From assembly GCA_019009955.1 (NCBI GenBank), contig CM032228.1, positions 252,001,001 through 252,065,000 of the forward strand: 64,000 nucleotides of DNA. The letters run 5' to 3'. Positions 47,467 through 58,823 of this stretch are shown one piece after another; position 1 is the first letter of the stretch; each line of letters starts with the position of its first letter. A program made the translations under genes and the position numbers. The notes under the pieces were generated by a model, which ran no database searches, was not told the DNA's origin, and saw only the letters and a program-made list of their open reading frames with translations. The stretch is from Riptortus pedestris (lineage: Eukaryota; Arthropoda; Insecta; Hemiptera; Alydidae).

Positions 47467-48476
47467 GCTATCAATATTGATAAAACTAAAGGTGAACGAT
47501 TGACGGTATCAATGTTGATAAAGCTAGGGGTGTTACTATTAGTGGATATGCTATCAATATTAATAAAGCCACAGATGTTACTATTGGTGTTTACGCTATC
47601 AATGTTGATAAAGCTAGGGGTGTTTACTATTAGTGGATATGCTATCAATATTAATAAAGCCACAGGTGTTACTATTGGTGTTTACGCTATCAATGTTGAT
47701 AAAGCTAGGGGTGTTACTATTAGTGGATATTCTATCAATATTAATAAAGCCACAGATGTTACTATTGGTGTTTACGCTATCAATGTTGATAATACTAGAT
47801 GTGCTACTATTGACGGATATTCTATCAATATTGATAAAGCCACAGGTGTTACTATTGGTGTTTACGCTATCAATGTTGATAAAGCTAGGGGTGTTACTAT
47901 TAGTGGATATTCTATCAATATTAATAAAGCCACAGATGTTACTATTGGTGTTTACGCTATCAATGTTGATAAAGCTAGGTGTTACTATTAGTGGATATGT
48001 TATCAATATTGATAAAGCCACAGGTGTTACTATTGGTGTTTACGCTATCAATATTGATAAAGATAGAGTTTTTACTATTTAGGGATATGCTATAAATGTT
48101 AAAAAATTAAAGGTGTTTATTATTGACAGATATGCTATCAATATTGATAAAGATAGAGGTTTTACTATTGATGGACCTGTTATCAATATTGATAAACCTA
48201 GACACGTTACTATTGGTGGGTGTGCTATCAATATTGATAAAGATAGAGGTTTTACTATTGATGGACCTGTTATCAATATTGATAAACCTAGACACGTTAC
48301 TATTGGTGGGTGTGCTATCAATATTGATAAAGATAGAGGTTTTACTATTGATGGACCTGTTATCAATATTGATAAAGCTACAGACGTTACTATTGGTGGC
48401 TGTGCTATCAATATTGATAAAGCTACAGACGTTACTATTGGTGGCAGTGCTATCAATATTGATAAAGATTTTAAGT
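47467..48476 (+). repeat. 45-bp minisatellite, about 22 units
   Basis: Unit GCTATCAATATTGATAAAGC...GTTACTATTGGTG. Most units contain TATCAATATTGATA, a perfect 14-bp palindrome, or a one-base variant. Units alternate in 90-bp pairs: A/B types over about 47467-48060 and C/D types with starts at 48134, 48224 and 48314. Because 45 is a multiple of 3 and the unit has no stop in several frames, long open frames appear on both strands (for example repeated INIDKATDVTIGVYA). A 2-bp loss near 47978 and other indels shift the frame, so it reads as a minisatellite rather than a gene. Confidence 0.93.
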
Positions 48477-48479
48477 TTT

Positions 48480-49060
48480 CAATTAAATGATTTACATTAC
48501 TTTTAGGCCGTTGTATCATTCTTGTTGTTCCTTGTGAGTAGTCTAGGATTGGGAATTAATGAGAATCCTCGCAGCCAGCCTGTGCCTGAAGTACTCCAGG
48601 GTCGACACAAAGCCATTGCTGAAGCTCAAAAAAATATATGATAGGCCTCGAACCAAAAGGAAATTGACGGCAATTACCAGTCATTATCGACCAGGAAATC
48701 ATAGCGGGAGGCACGTAGGAAAATAGCCGCCATTGAAAATCTTCAATCTACCTCCATGACGTAACGACAATAATTCAATAATTGTTGCTATGCTTTCTTC
48801 AAAATCGCACTGTTTTATTACTTTATCCCATTGTCGAAGTTAAATTAGAAATTCTGGATAAAATTTCAATTTTACCCAACACCAGTGTTCCTGAATCTTA
48901 TTTATTTATTTTAGAGATTTTTTTTAATTTATTTATTTAAATGAGTTCCGTAACACCGGCGATAGTAACACGGCATTTAGAAAGTAATACAACCTAGGCA
49001 ATCTAATCTGCTGAAGGACTGACGCTGTAAGCTGAATGAAATACAAATAAAAGAAAAGAA
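48480..49060. other. Unassigned low-copy sequence
   Basis: No exon with supported splice sites. T-rich stretch 48900-48935. Confidence 0.45.
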
Positions 49061-49062
49061 AA

Positions 49063-49506
49063 GTCCGTCACGCAGGGGCTGCGTAAACTAAGCAGATTTC
49101 CAACGAGAAGTTATACAATAGAAAAATTTCAGAATAGAGTGTTGAACAGTTACGGGAACGGCCCGAACTAACTTTTGACGGAAACTCACGACTAGACCCG
49201 AAGTTAGCCGATCTCGTCTCAGAAGCTGAAAACAGAAAAATGCAAATATCTCGGTTAATATTCAAGATACAGAATAAATGTATATAACATTATTTATAGG
49301 AACTTCAATTTGCCATAACATTGATTCTATATAATTTTTCGATCCGACGTATAGTAACGGAGATATTTAGAATTTTCGAAAATCCTCCCCTCTAAACCTC
49401 CACTCCCACATATCCGATTCAGCCATTAACGAACTTGATCTTTATTTTTACATTAAACGTTTAAATATCGAGTTTGGTATCGATCAAACAAAAATTGCGA
49501 CCGCTA
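49063..49506 (-). mobile_element. HINE-like S element, cut before its core
   Basis: Intact 3' end, S body to TTGCGACCGCTATG. The (AT)n and 5' half are lost. A short inverted pair GTGGCCGATCC/GGCTCGATGGCC follows. Confidence 0.8.
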
Positions 49507-49599
49507 TGTGTATATATATGTATATGTGGCCGATCCTGAGTCTGGCAAGAACTACTTCCTCCCGTCTAGTACTCCTATGGCTCGATGGCCACTCCTTCA

Positions 49600-50310
49600 T
49601 AGTATAATATATACATGTTATATACATCTTGAATAATAACCGATATATTTGAATGTTTTTATTTTTCTTCCTTTATCCTACTCATGTCAGAATAGCAATA
49701 CACTGATATATAATGAACCACATCTCTTCTAGTTTTCAAGAGACCTTTTTAATACGAGGCATTTCAAACTCGTTTTGTGCTAGAGTCATTAAGATTTTAT
49801 GTTCTTCTTCGGAAAATATATATTTAATTTATTCCCTTCTCGATATTTCAGCAAACATTAAAGATCATATTTGTTATTGGCTGAAATGGTACTTAGAATA
49901 CGAAAATTCGAAATATTCCTCATCTAGTAAGTAGGATCGATGGACATTTGAAGATATTTTTTCGAAAATCGAGTCATGAGATAGACACCAATAGCTAGAT
50001 TCCTTTATGCTAATGGGGATTTTCTAAAATTCGAAATATCTCCGTTACCATACGTCGGATCAAAACATTGTATAGAACCAATCTTATTGGAAATTATATT
50101 TACTATAAATATTGTTGTACATTTATTCTCTATCTGGAGTATTAACCGAGATATTTGCATTTTTATTTAATGTGGGCCGATAACGGACGAGTGAGTTTCC
50201 TGCCAAAAGCTAGTTCGGCCGTAACTGTTCGGCTCTCGTATGGAGATTTCTCTATTGTATAACTTCACGAGTGAAATCTGTTTAGTTTACGCAGCCCCTG
50301 CGTGACGGAC
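49600..50310 (+). repeat. Mosaic of three HINE-like pieces
   Basis: Forward L body 49600-49915, reverse 5' half 49920-50005 (TAGGATCGATGGACATTTG), forward S 3' half 50018-50310 ending GACGGAC. Confidence 0.7.
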
Positions 50311-50873
50311 TCTTTATTTAACCAAGTTTAGTCGCTAAAATGTGATCATGGAAAATTAGTTTTTAATGAGTATTCTCACTCGCTCTTTGTATTTTCAAAT
50401 TAACCCAACACCAAATTTCTGGTTTGATTTATTGAGTTTGAATTGATAAAAGATAGAATTTCACTTTCCAAACTTTGAGAGGCTTCTAGCAAATATCTTC
50501 TTGACACCCGGAGTTGTGCCACGAGAATTAAGCAGGAATTATTTCTTGAAGGCGCGTGTCTTCCATTTCGTAATTAAAATATTTTAAATGTTTTGACTTG
50601 AGAAGGACTTTGGGAGTTAATTAGTAAGTTCTTGAAACGGAATGCAAGTTTTTTTTTGTTATTTTTATCAAGATGCGACATGTTCTCTGCCTTCCGTTCG
50701 GTTGATTAAATCTAATAGAGAGGAACATAGAATTAATGTTCAGGCTCAACACTAATTTATGAGAGCAATTACTGTTGAACCGATCCGTAGCACGCACCTC
50801 GTTTGAATAGAGCGGGCGAAAGCAGCGGAACTCGATCCTTAGCAGGTAGGCAGCGGGCTAGGAAGTGTGGTCT
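50311..50873. other. Low-copy sequence upstream of exon B
   Basis: No repeat family recognised. Becomes GC-rich after 50780. Likely promoter-side DNA of the exon at 51017. Confidence 0.45.
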
Positions 50874-50926
50874 GATAAGATATCTGATAAGGGTGATAAG
50901 ATATCTGATGATACTGATAAGATAAG
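50874..50926 (+). promoter_or_regulatory. Cluster of five GATAAG motifs upstream of exon B
   Basis: GATAAG at 50874, 50886, 50895, 50916 and 50921 within 53 bp, all on the + strand, plus GATATC twice. The cluster lies about 90-140 bp upstream of the ATG of exon B. GATA-family factors bind WGATAR. Exon A has no such cluster in the matching place. Confidence 0.5.
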
Positions 50927-50978
50927 GAGACGGGGTTGGTGGGTGGGGGTTGATTGTCTGAAAGATGCATCGGGAGTG

Positions 50979-51016
50979 GGGGATGCCAGACGGGCTAGTC
51001 TGTGAGTGGCTCTGAC
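50979..51016 (+). promoter_or_regulatory. Conserved 5' leader of exon B
   Basis: Ungapped match to the leader of exon A (41440-41477). A G-rich stretch (GGTTGGTGGGTGGGGGTTG) lies just upstream. Confidence 0.5.
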
Positions 51017-51105
51017 ATGGGCAACACCGCCAGTGCTGACGGCAGGAGGAGGTGCAACTCTTCAAGGAGTCTGCCGACCTCGCCCGAGGTCAGGAAGCAC
51101 AGGAG
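51017..51105 (+). CDS. First coding exon B, MGNTAS... (N-myristoylation signal), paralogous to exon A
   Basis: Encodes MGNTASADGRRRCNSSRSLP then TSPEVRKHR plus two bases, and ends AG|GTAAGC, a strong splice donor. Gly2 and Ser6 are kept. Cys13 beside the basic cluster could add palmitoylation (inference). Against exon A the first six and residues 17-26 are identical, while CTC/CTG, ACA/ACC, TCT/TCG, GAA/GAG, GTA/GTC and CGG/AGG differ silently. Same strand, length and splice phase suggest alternative first exons of one gene, with separate promoters giving two N-termini. Tandem gene copies are the other explanation. No acceptor exon is visible downstream in the window. Confidence 0.82.
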
Positions 51106-51305
51106 GTAAGCTGCAGTAGCTCTTTGGTGCGCACTGCATAACCTTCTCTTTGGATAGCCTAACAATCTTGGGCATTCGTTTAGCAGATTTCCCTTAAGGG
51201 GCTATTGAGGTCGTACTCATGAAATTTTTCTTCAAATGTCCATTGATCCTACCGGAGATGACGAAAATGGGATCCGTTCAAAACTGTATGTATATATGTA
51301 TATAA

Positions 51306-51385
<80 letters not shown>

Positions 51386-51388
<3 letters not shown>

Positions 51389-51649
51389 TTGTTGTTTTTT
51401 GGAGTTTTGGTCAGTGTAATGTAAACAAAGGAACTAAAGTGATGTACGATCATTTTTAAATATCTTTAATCTTGGGAAGTAGAATTAACACATACACTAT
51501 CTATTACACTCTAATAACAATGTGCAATATATATAAATTAGTGCCTGAACTTTTTAGCCCTGAAGAAGAGAAAATAAATATTCTCGAAATATTGGAATGA
51601 ACTAAGATTTTTTCACTAACACTGACCAAAACTCAAAAAAACAACAACA

Positions 51650-51650
<1 letters not shown>
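51386..51650. mobile_element. 265-bp element with 32-bp terminal inverted repeats
   Basis: Arms 51386-51417 and 51619-51650 match at 31 of 32 positions in inverted orientation (GTGTTGTTGTTTTTT... / ...AAAAAAACAACAACAC). It lies between two (AT)n tracts of one HINE-like core. No ORF. Near its right arm it has a hammerhead-like core. Could be a short non-autonomous relative of Penelope-like elements or a retrozyme-like element. Family not assigned. Confidence 0.75.
51560..51590 (+). ncRNA. Hammerhead-ribozyme-like core
   Basis: CTGAAGA (51560-51566), A, 5-bp stem GAGAA/TTCTC (51568-51572/51581-51585) with an 8-nt loop, then GAAAT. Same layout as the motif at 22309-22339, including the unpaired A, although the stem sequence is different. 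Confidence 0.45.
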
Positions 51651-51698
<48 letters not shown>

Positions 51699-52589
51699 AC
51701 CGCTCTAGCGGTCGCAATTATTGTTTAATCGTTACCAAACTCGATATTTAGTCGTTTTATGTAAAATAAAGATCAACTTCGTTAACGGCTGAAATCGGAC
51801 CAGTGGGGGGATTTTCGAACATTCTAAATATCTCCGTTACTATACGTCGGATTGAAAAATTGTATTGACACAATCATATTGCAAATTAAATGTACTATAA
51901 ATATTGTTGTGTACATTTATTCTCTATCTTCAATATTAACGGAGATATTTGCATTTTTCAGTTTTCAGCCTTCAGCAAACCGCCACTTCTACTCATGTTA
52001 CATAAAGAATACCCCATTATACAATAAACCACATTATTCGAAGCTTTAATACCATGAATTGTTTACAAGAGAATTTTATTATACGAGATAAATGCAAATA
52101 TGTTATGGTGCCTCCCCCTATCTCAAGTTCTTGGAATACTAAAATTTGAATGATTGAGATTAAAATTATTTTGATCCATTACAAATTAAACTATTAGATA
52201 TAATAAATAGTTTTCAATGAAATTAATATGTTATATTCTGATATATTTCAGTAATTGTTTTTCTTTCCTGTGGGAAGTTGGCACCCCTGTTTGTTTACGT
52301 TTCAGGTGCTTCCCGTCTGGAGGTTTCTTATTATCGTTTGTATTTATTCACTTGATGTTGACGGTGTTATAGTATTAGCAGTATGTAGATTTACTATTGT
52401 ATAACTTCACATGAGAAATCTGCTTAGTTTACGCAGCCCCTGCGTGACGGACTTTTTACGCAGCCGACACATCTGAATGGCTTATTTATATGCCCATTAA
52501 ATTAAAATAAGTACTTTGATCCACTTAATTTAGCATGGCTTAATTTAAATATAGTGATTTTCAATACCTCCGTGCCTCTATCAAATACT

Positions 52590-52702
52590 CCTTCACGCAG
52601 GGTTTGCGTGAACCAAGCAGATTTCCCGTGTGTTGGTATAAGAGCCTTGGTATGAGATCTGTTTAGTCCCCCCCCCCCTCCCCCAGCCCCTGCGTGACGG
52701 AC
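52590..52702. mobile_element. 113-bp fold-back of two HINE-like 3' ends
   Basis: CTTCACGCAGGGTTTGCGTG...AGCAGATTTCCCGTG...GGTATAAG at the left, and the inverse GGTATGAGATCTGTTTAG...CAGCCCCTGCGTGACGGAC at the right, with a 13-C run between. A minimal P-type element. Confidence 0.7.
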
Positions 52703-53100
52703 TTTTTTTAATGGTGAAGAAGGTCATCAACAAATTTATAGTATTGATAATTTTTGCGCACTTCCCATAACCCCCACCCCTTCCCGCCGCCCTTCTAAAA
52801 CAATTTGGATCGTGAAGAAAGACGCAGTTGTTTCAACGGACGTAAATATGAAACATCGACATTTTTGAGATAAGTCGTTTTTTTGAGAAATGCGAAATAC
52901 TTACTGACGTCTTGCTCAAACTAGTCGAAATGTATTATCATAGGCATATAAGCAACCAACAAGGCCGTTAAATGTTTGCAAATATCTTTTAACAATTATC
53001 GACGGCATTTTTCAGTGGAAACAGAGTTTTCCTAAAGGAATAAATCCCCGGAGGTCTTGAGCTTTTTCAAGAAACATACACTTAAACGCCCTTAACAGAT
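52703..53100. other. Unassigned sequence
   Basis: C-rich patch 52764-52800. No gene recognised. Confidence 0.4.
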
Positions 53101-53166
53101 AAGGCCTTAAGGGAAATCAGCTATTGAGTTCGTACTCTTGACGCAATTTTAGAAAATGTACGTCCA

Positions 53167-53212
53167 ACACACACACACACACACACACATATGTGTGTGT
53201 GTGTGTGTGTAT
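53167..53212. repeat. (CA)n-CATATG-(TG)n palindrome
   Basis: A self-complementary alternating purine/pyrimidine run of about 44 bp. Confidence 0.95.
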
Positions 53213-53213
53213 G

Positions 53214-53558
<345 letters not shown>

Positions 53559-53718
53559 TGAATGGAAGAAAGAGCACGTATATATGTGTATATATATATA
53601 TTTGAACCGTCGTCATTTTCGGTATCTCCTAGATATGATCGATGGACATTTGAAGGCGTATTTCGAAATATGCTCCGCGAGCAACACTACATATACAGGC
53701 TTAGGAAAAGCTGCTAAA

Positions 53719-54095
53719 GAGAAGAGCAGATTTCAGTGCTAGACGAGAGAAAGCGGAGTGCAGAAAGGATACATGGGGAATACCGGAGAGCCAATAGAAT
53801 CAATGTCCATTACTCACCTTGTTCAGAATTAATCAAGTATTTCCAACAACCATTTTCCAGATTTTCTTAACTACACCAATTTGTCCACACCATTAAAATA
53901 GTTTGGACGTCCTGCAAAACTGTGGTCGCGAAACCGTTTCTGGAACCAAATTTGCCTCACAAGATTTCATTCAAACGATCAATGAAATCCAAATTCCATA
54001 TTGTAGTAATAATGTATTTCATGGACTATCAGCTTATTATTTATATGATAATAGTAGGAGAGTAAGTGGGAATTTACTGAACATTGTTAAATAAA
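53719..54095. other. Unassigned sequence
   Basis: One short frame (from 53903) has no recognised domain. Confidence 0.4.
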
Positions 54096-54098
54096 AAA

Positions 54099-54920
54099 GT
54101 CCGTCACGCAGGGTCTGCGTAAACTAAGCAGATTTCCCATGTGAAGTTTTACAATAGAGACATCTGCATACTGGTAACACAACACTACCGTGAGTAAATA
54201 CAAAGGGCAATGAGAAATCTTTCAGTTAATTAAAATAAATTCCCAACTGAAACGGCTTCTGAATCGTAAGAATAATTTATATTTCAATAACTCAAATTTT
54301 TAGTCCAAGAACTAAAGAAGGGGGGGGCGGATGAACAGAACGTATTTGCATAAATCTCACAAAGTAACGAAGGTAAGGTAAGGTTAGAAACGACAGGTAA
54401 GGTTAGAAGAAGCTTCCACCTGAGCCGAGGAGCTACGGAAATGACCGACCTAATCCAAACTATAACTGACCAACGTTTCCCACAGACTTCATAAAAATGC
54501 AAATATCTCGGTTAATATTCAAGATAGAGAATAAATGCATTATCAATAATTATAGTAAATTTAATTTTCAATAAGATTGATTCTATACAATTATTCGATC
54601 CGACGTATAGTAACGAAAATATTTCGTAATTTTTCAAAAATTCTCCCCTCTAAACCCCCCTCCAACTGGTCCGATTTCAGCCTTTAATGAACTTGATCTT
54701 CCTTTTTACATAAAACAATTAAATTTGTAACGAACAAACAACAAAAGCGACCGCTAGAGCGTTAACAGACAAATATATATATATATATATATTAAAATAA
54801 GGTCGGACCTCATTTTCGTCATCTCCTGGGTAGGATCGATGGACATTTGAAGAAATTTTTCGAAAATCGCGTCATGAGTACGACCTCAATAGCTGATTTC
54901 CCTTAGGGGAAATCTGCTAA
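54099..54920 (-). mobile_element. HINE-like element, L form, complete
   Basis: GTCCGTCACGCAGGGTCTGCG...(AT)n 54775-54793...CTGATTTCCCTTAGGGGAAATCTGCT. Its 5' end touches the 3' end of the next element. Confidence 0.92.
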
Positions 54921-54921
54921 A

Positions 54922-55725
54922 AGTCCGTCACGCAGGGGCTGCGTTAACTAATCTGATTTCCCACATGCTTCACGTATTTGGATGTATCTCAAGAAATAAA
55001 AGTTCAACAAAACAATATTACTCATTTAGGCGTCAAATAAAGCGTTTCATAACAGCTTGCCATTAATATTATTATATTAATGGAGTTAATAATGAAGATA
55101 GTGAAAAATCGTATATAGCAAGATTTAATTTGCAAATCGATTTGTTCTATGAACTATTTCGATCCGACTTACAATAACGGAGATATTTCGAATTATCGAA
55201 ATTCCCACCTCTAAACCCCCTCCCCAATACTGGTCCGATTTCATTCATTATCGAACTTGATCTTTATTTCACATAAAACTTTTAAATATCCGTAGAAAAT
55301 TGTAATATCTTCGTTACCATACGTCGGATCGGAAACGTGTATAGAACCAATCTTATTGCAAATTAAATTTGCTATAAATATTGATATGAACATTTATTCT
55401 CTATCTTGAATATTAACCGAGATATTTTTATTTTTATGTAAGTGTTAACGAACGAGATGAGATGTCGGGCCTGTTCGTGACTTTCCGCCGAAAGTTAGTT
55501 CGGCCGTTTTCGTAACTTTGGTACTGGTTTAGATACTCGTTACTACAACTGTTACTAGTAGGAAGATTTCTTTATTGTAAAACTTCAAGTGGGAAATCTG
55601 CTTAGTTTACGCAGACCCTGCGTGACGGACTTTCATCATCTCCTGGTTAGGATGGCCACGAGCAAATGTTTTCTAAAGTCGCGTCCCTAGTTCTATTCCA
55701 ATAGCAGGTTTCCCTTAAGGAAAGA
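54922..55725 (-). mobile_element. HINE-like element head-to-tail with the preceding copy
   Basis: GTCCGTCACGCAGGGGCTGCG begins directly after CTGCTAAAA of the copy to its left. Diverged body to about 55290, interrupted by a forward S 3' half (55291-55630, ...GCGTGACGGAC), then the reverse 5' end resumes (TCATCTCCTGGTTAGG...TTTCCCTTAAGG). Confidence 0.8.
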
Positions 55726-56574
55726 GTTTTGAAGTCCACATGAACAATCTCGGAAAACATTCTGTAGCCTTCGTTATAGGCATTTTCCATTGAAGAAAAT
55801 TGATGTACTTTGGGAGAATGGCTGCATATGTAGAATTTCAATATATGATTTCCTTTTAGAAAAATCTACAAAGTCTTTCTATAAGAACAATTATTGGGGA
55901 GTATGCTTTGTTATTCTTCATTGGAAAATTCGCTAATCTTTCAAAATAGATGTCTCCGTTTCCAATCAGAATTAATTAAAGTCCTTTTTTTTCTTTAAAT
56001 AAGAAAAGGAATTAACAGTGCGATCAGTTGTCACACTCGACATTGCATAAGATGCAGTGAAGCATCGGCAGAATTCTATGATGCATAACTTATAAGGTAA
56101 TCTCCAGAAAGAAAATAGTTATCCCTTTTTTATCTTTCATTTCACTTCATATCATGTAATTGATTCTGCTATTTTAATTTCTTCCCTTCAACCCAACTGA
56201 AGAGTTAAGTATATAGATCAATCAAAAATGGAAATTGAGGGAAAAAACAGGCTACAAAAAAATATCTACACGCAGGTGCTGCTTAAACTTAGCTGACTTT
56301 CAAATCATTGGAACTTGATTTGCGTTTAGTAACCGAGATGCTTAATGTGAATATAAAAGTAAAACAATTTTATTAGAGTTGTATCATTGGTCTATTGGAA
56401 CAAACAATATGTATTTCACAACAGATTTTTTTATTTAACAGAGAAGAAAAATAAATTAATAAATAAATAAAACACTAAAAAAGATCGGCCAGACTCCATG
56501 GCTACACTGTATGTATAAGCCAATGAATGATATCTATCTACAAAAAAATATGATAAAAAATACTCAGCGCAGCG

Positions 56575-56575
<1 letters not shown>
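55726..56575. other. Unassigned AT-rich sequence
   Basis: Only a weak solo 3' end relic (CACGCAGGTGCTGCTTAAAC, about 56270) is recognised. No gene. Confidence 0.5.
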
Positions 56576-56655
<80 letters not shown>

Positions 56656-56660
56656 AGATA
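56576..56660. repeat. (AT)n microsatellite
   Basis: About 85 bp, ending TATGTATGTATAGATAT. Confidence 0.96.
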
Positions 56661-56661
56661 T

Positions 56662-57939
56662 AATTGTAACCTCTGTCTGTACATTGATTTTTTTCGCGAA
56701 TTTTCACGATAACTTTTCGTTTACATGTCATAGACACCATAACTGCATTTTGTTTCTTTCGTGTGTGTTTGTTTGTTTGTTACCTTTTCACGCATAAATG
56801 GCTGAACCGAATTTTATGAAACTTGGTATGTATATTACTACTAACCCAACTTAGACTTTAGGCTATATAAATATCCTCTGAGACGAACAGGAGTGGGGGT
56901 TATAAGGGGGTTCGTTTCCTATTGGTTTTTCGGCAAATAAGAACATAACAAAAGTTTGTTTATTTTGTTATTTAGAGTAACTTTTGTTATATACACTTTT
57001 TTCGTATACTGAACTATAAACGAGATATAGTACGCTAAAACCTATAGCGGAAGTGAACAATTTTATTTTGGACAAAAGACCCAACCGAAATAAATAATTT
57101 TCGGTATGTGTATAAGCACTAACGCTTTCATTATAATAAGCCATACCAATACCTAGGGATGAGCAGGAGTGGGGGTTGTAAGGGAGGCCTGAATTTATAA
57201 TAGCGGTTTTCTACGGTTTTCTATTCGTTTTTCGGCAAATATGAACAGAACAAAAGTTGTTTATTTTGTTATTCAAAGTAACTTTTGTGATATTTATTTT
57301 GGCCTTTTAACAAAGTATAAACGATATATACACTATAAACTAAAGCGGGAGTCAACTATTTTATTGGGAGCTAACGATTGAACCGAACCAAAACTCGGTA
57401 TGTCAATTAGCATTAATTCTTCCATGATTATAAGCTATATTAAATTTTTTAGGTTAGAACGGGAGTGGGGGTTATAAGGGAGGCACGAAATAAAAATTCG
57501 CGATATTTCATTGTCTATTTGTTTTTCGACAAACTTGCACTTAACAAAAGTTATTAAGATTAACTTTTGTATTATACATTTCTCCATGAACAATGGGTGG
57601 AGCAAGTAATTTGCGTAGAAATATTGATATGCTGAACAATTCATTCCAATTTGAACTATCAGGTACCTCACCTGGAAAAATTAATTCAAATCTATGTTAA
57701 TATTTTCTTCTTAATAATTCAAATCTATGCATAATGCACAGGAGTCGGGAAATATGACAATTTTGAGGACAGTTAAGACTTACAAAAAAAAAATAATTTT
57801 ATTATTAACAAATGCCAACAACGGGCATTAACCCTAAACACTGGACGGGTCAAAATATTGTGCAAAGTAAAGCCTTGCCAAAAAAATACCATCAACATTC
57901 AGCCTCAAATCAATTCCCGGGCGAAGCCGGGTATCTGAG

Positions 57940-57943
<4 letters not shown>
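56662..57943 (-). mobile_element. CTAG element, reverse
   Basis: AATTGTAACCTCTGTCTG start, monomers, leader with AGGTACCTCACCTGG, CCCGGGCGAAGCCGGG box, and CTAA in place of CTAG as the last four bases. (AT)n 57944-58005 follows. Confidence 0.88.
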
Positions 57944-58005
<62 letters not shown>

Positions 58006-58011
<6 letters not shown>

Positions 58012-58134
58012 TTTGAACGGACCCCATTTTCGTCATCTCCTGGGTAGGATCGATGGACATTTGAGGACATTTTTGTAAATCGCGTCATGAGTACGACTTA
58101 AATAGCTGATTTCCCTTAAGGGAATTCTGCTAAA
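58006..58134 (-). mobile_element. HINE-like 5' half
   Basis: TTTTGAACGGACCCCATTTT...GATTTCCCTTAAGGGAATTCTGCT. Its core (AT)n carries the CTAG element to the left. Confidence 0.85.
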
Positions 58135-58637
58135 AGGATAATTTTCAATATTAATATGTTAACCTTGTTATCAAAGTAAAGATTATTATTATGTTCATAA
58201 GCGCTACTCAATGGATTAATTAATTGTACTTATTAGCGTTATGAACTTTTTCTCTGTGTGAACGAATCATTTGTGCCTATCTCCCAACCTTTAAGCTGTT
58301 CCCATGCAATTAATTGTGAACAAAGTAAAAGTTATAAGATGCCCTATTTAGTTGGGCTTGGCATTTCTTATTCTAACAGCTGTAGAACCAATGCTTTCAT
58401 TATATCAGGCGAATATGACTCCAAACAATTGTAAAGGCCTTGCTCTTTAGCTGCCAAATGGTAGGTTACTGCCGAGATTATGTCATATACACTCCCTGTA
58501 TCTTACTCGGTATTGGTCATATGTCTATAATCAGTCATGTATATGCTGATATGACGAGGTCAACTAACGTTTCATTCTTAGTATTTATTGGCGCTTCCTT
58601 TATGCTGTTATGGCAACCTGGGACGGGTTATATACAG
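58135..58637. other. Unassigned low-copy sequence
   Basis: A 79-codon frame (58440) runs into a HINE-like end and is not supported. A 45-bp stretch at 58451-58495 resembles 60261-60306. Confidence 0.45.
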
Positions 58638-58755
58638 ATTACCCTTAAGAGAAATCAGCTATTGAGGTCGTACTCGTGACGCGACTTTCGAAAAATTTCT
58701 TCAAATATCCATCAATCTCTACCCAGGAGATGACGAAATTGAAGCCCGTTCAAAA

Positions 58756-58823
<68 letters not shown>

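Larger units (their letters stand above)
51182..52453 (+). mobile_element. HINE-like L element with another element in its core
   Basis: 5' half AGCAGATTTCCCTTAAGGGG...CCGTTCAAAACTG (51182-51285), (AT)n 51309-51385, a 265-bp inverted-repeat element, (AT)n 51652-51692, then ACCGCTCTAGCGGTCGC, L body and 3' end GACGGAC at 52453. Confidence 0.85.

Noticed and set aside
47500..48519. Overlapping open frames of 120-163 codons on both strands as repeat-protein genes
   Set aside because: They come from a 45-bp (3n) minisatellite. The frame is broken by small indels between blocks, and there is no promoter, splice or start context.
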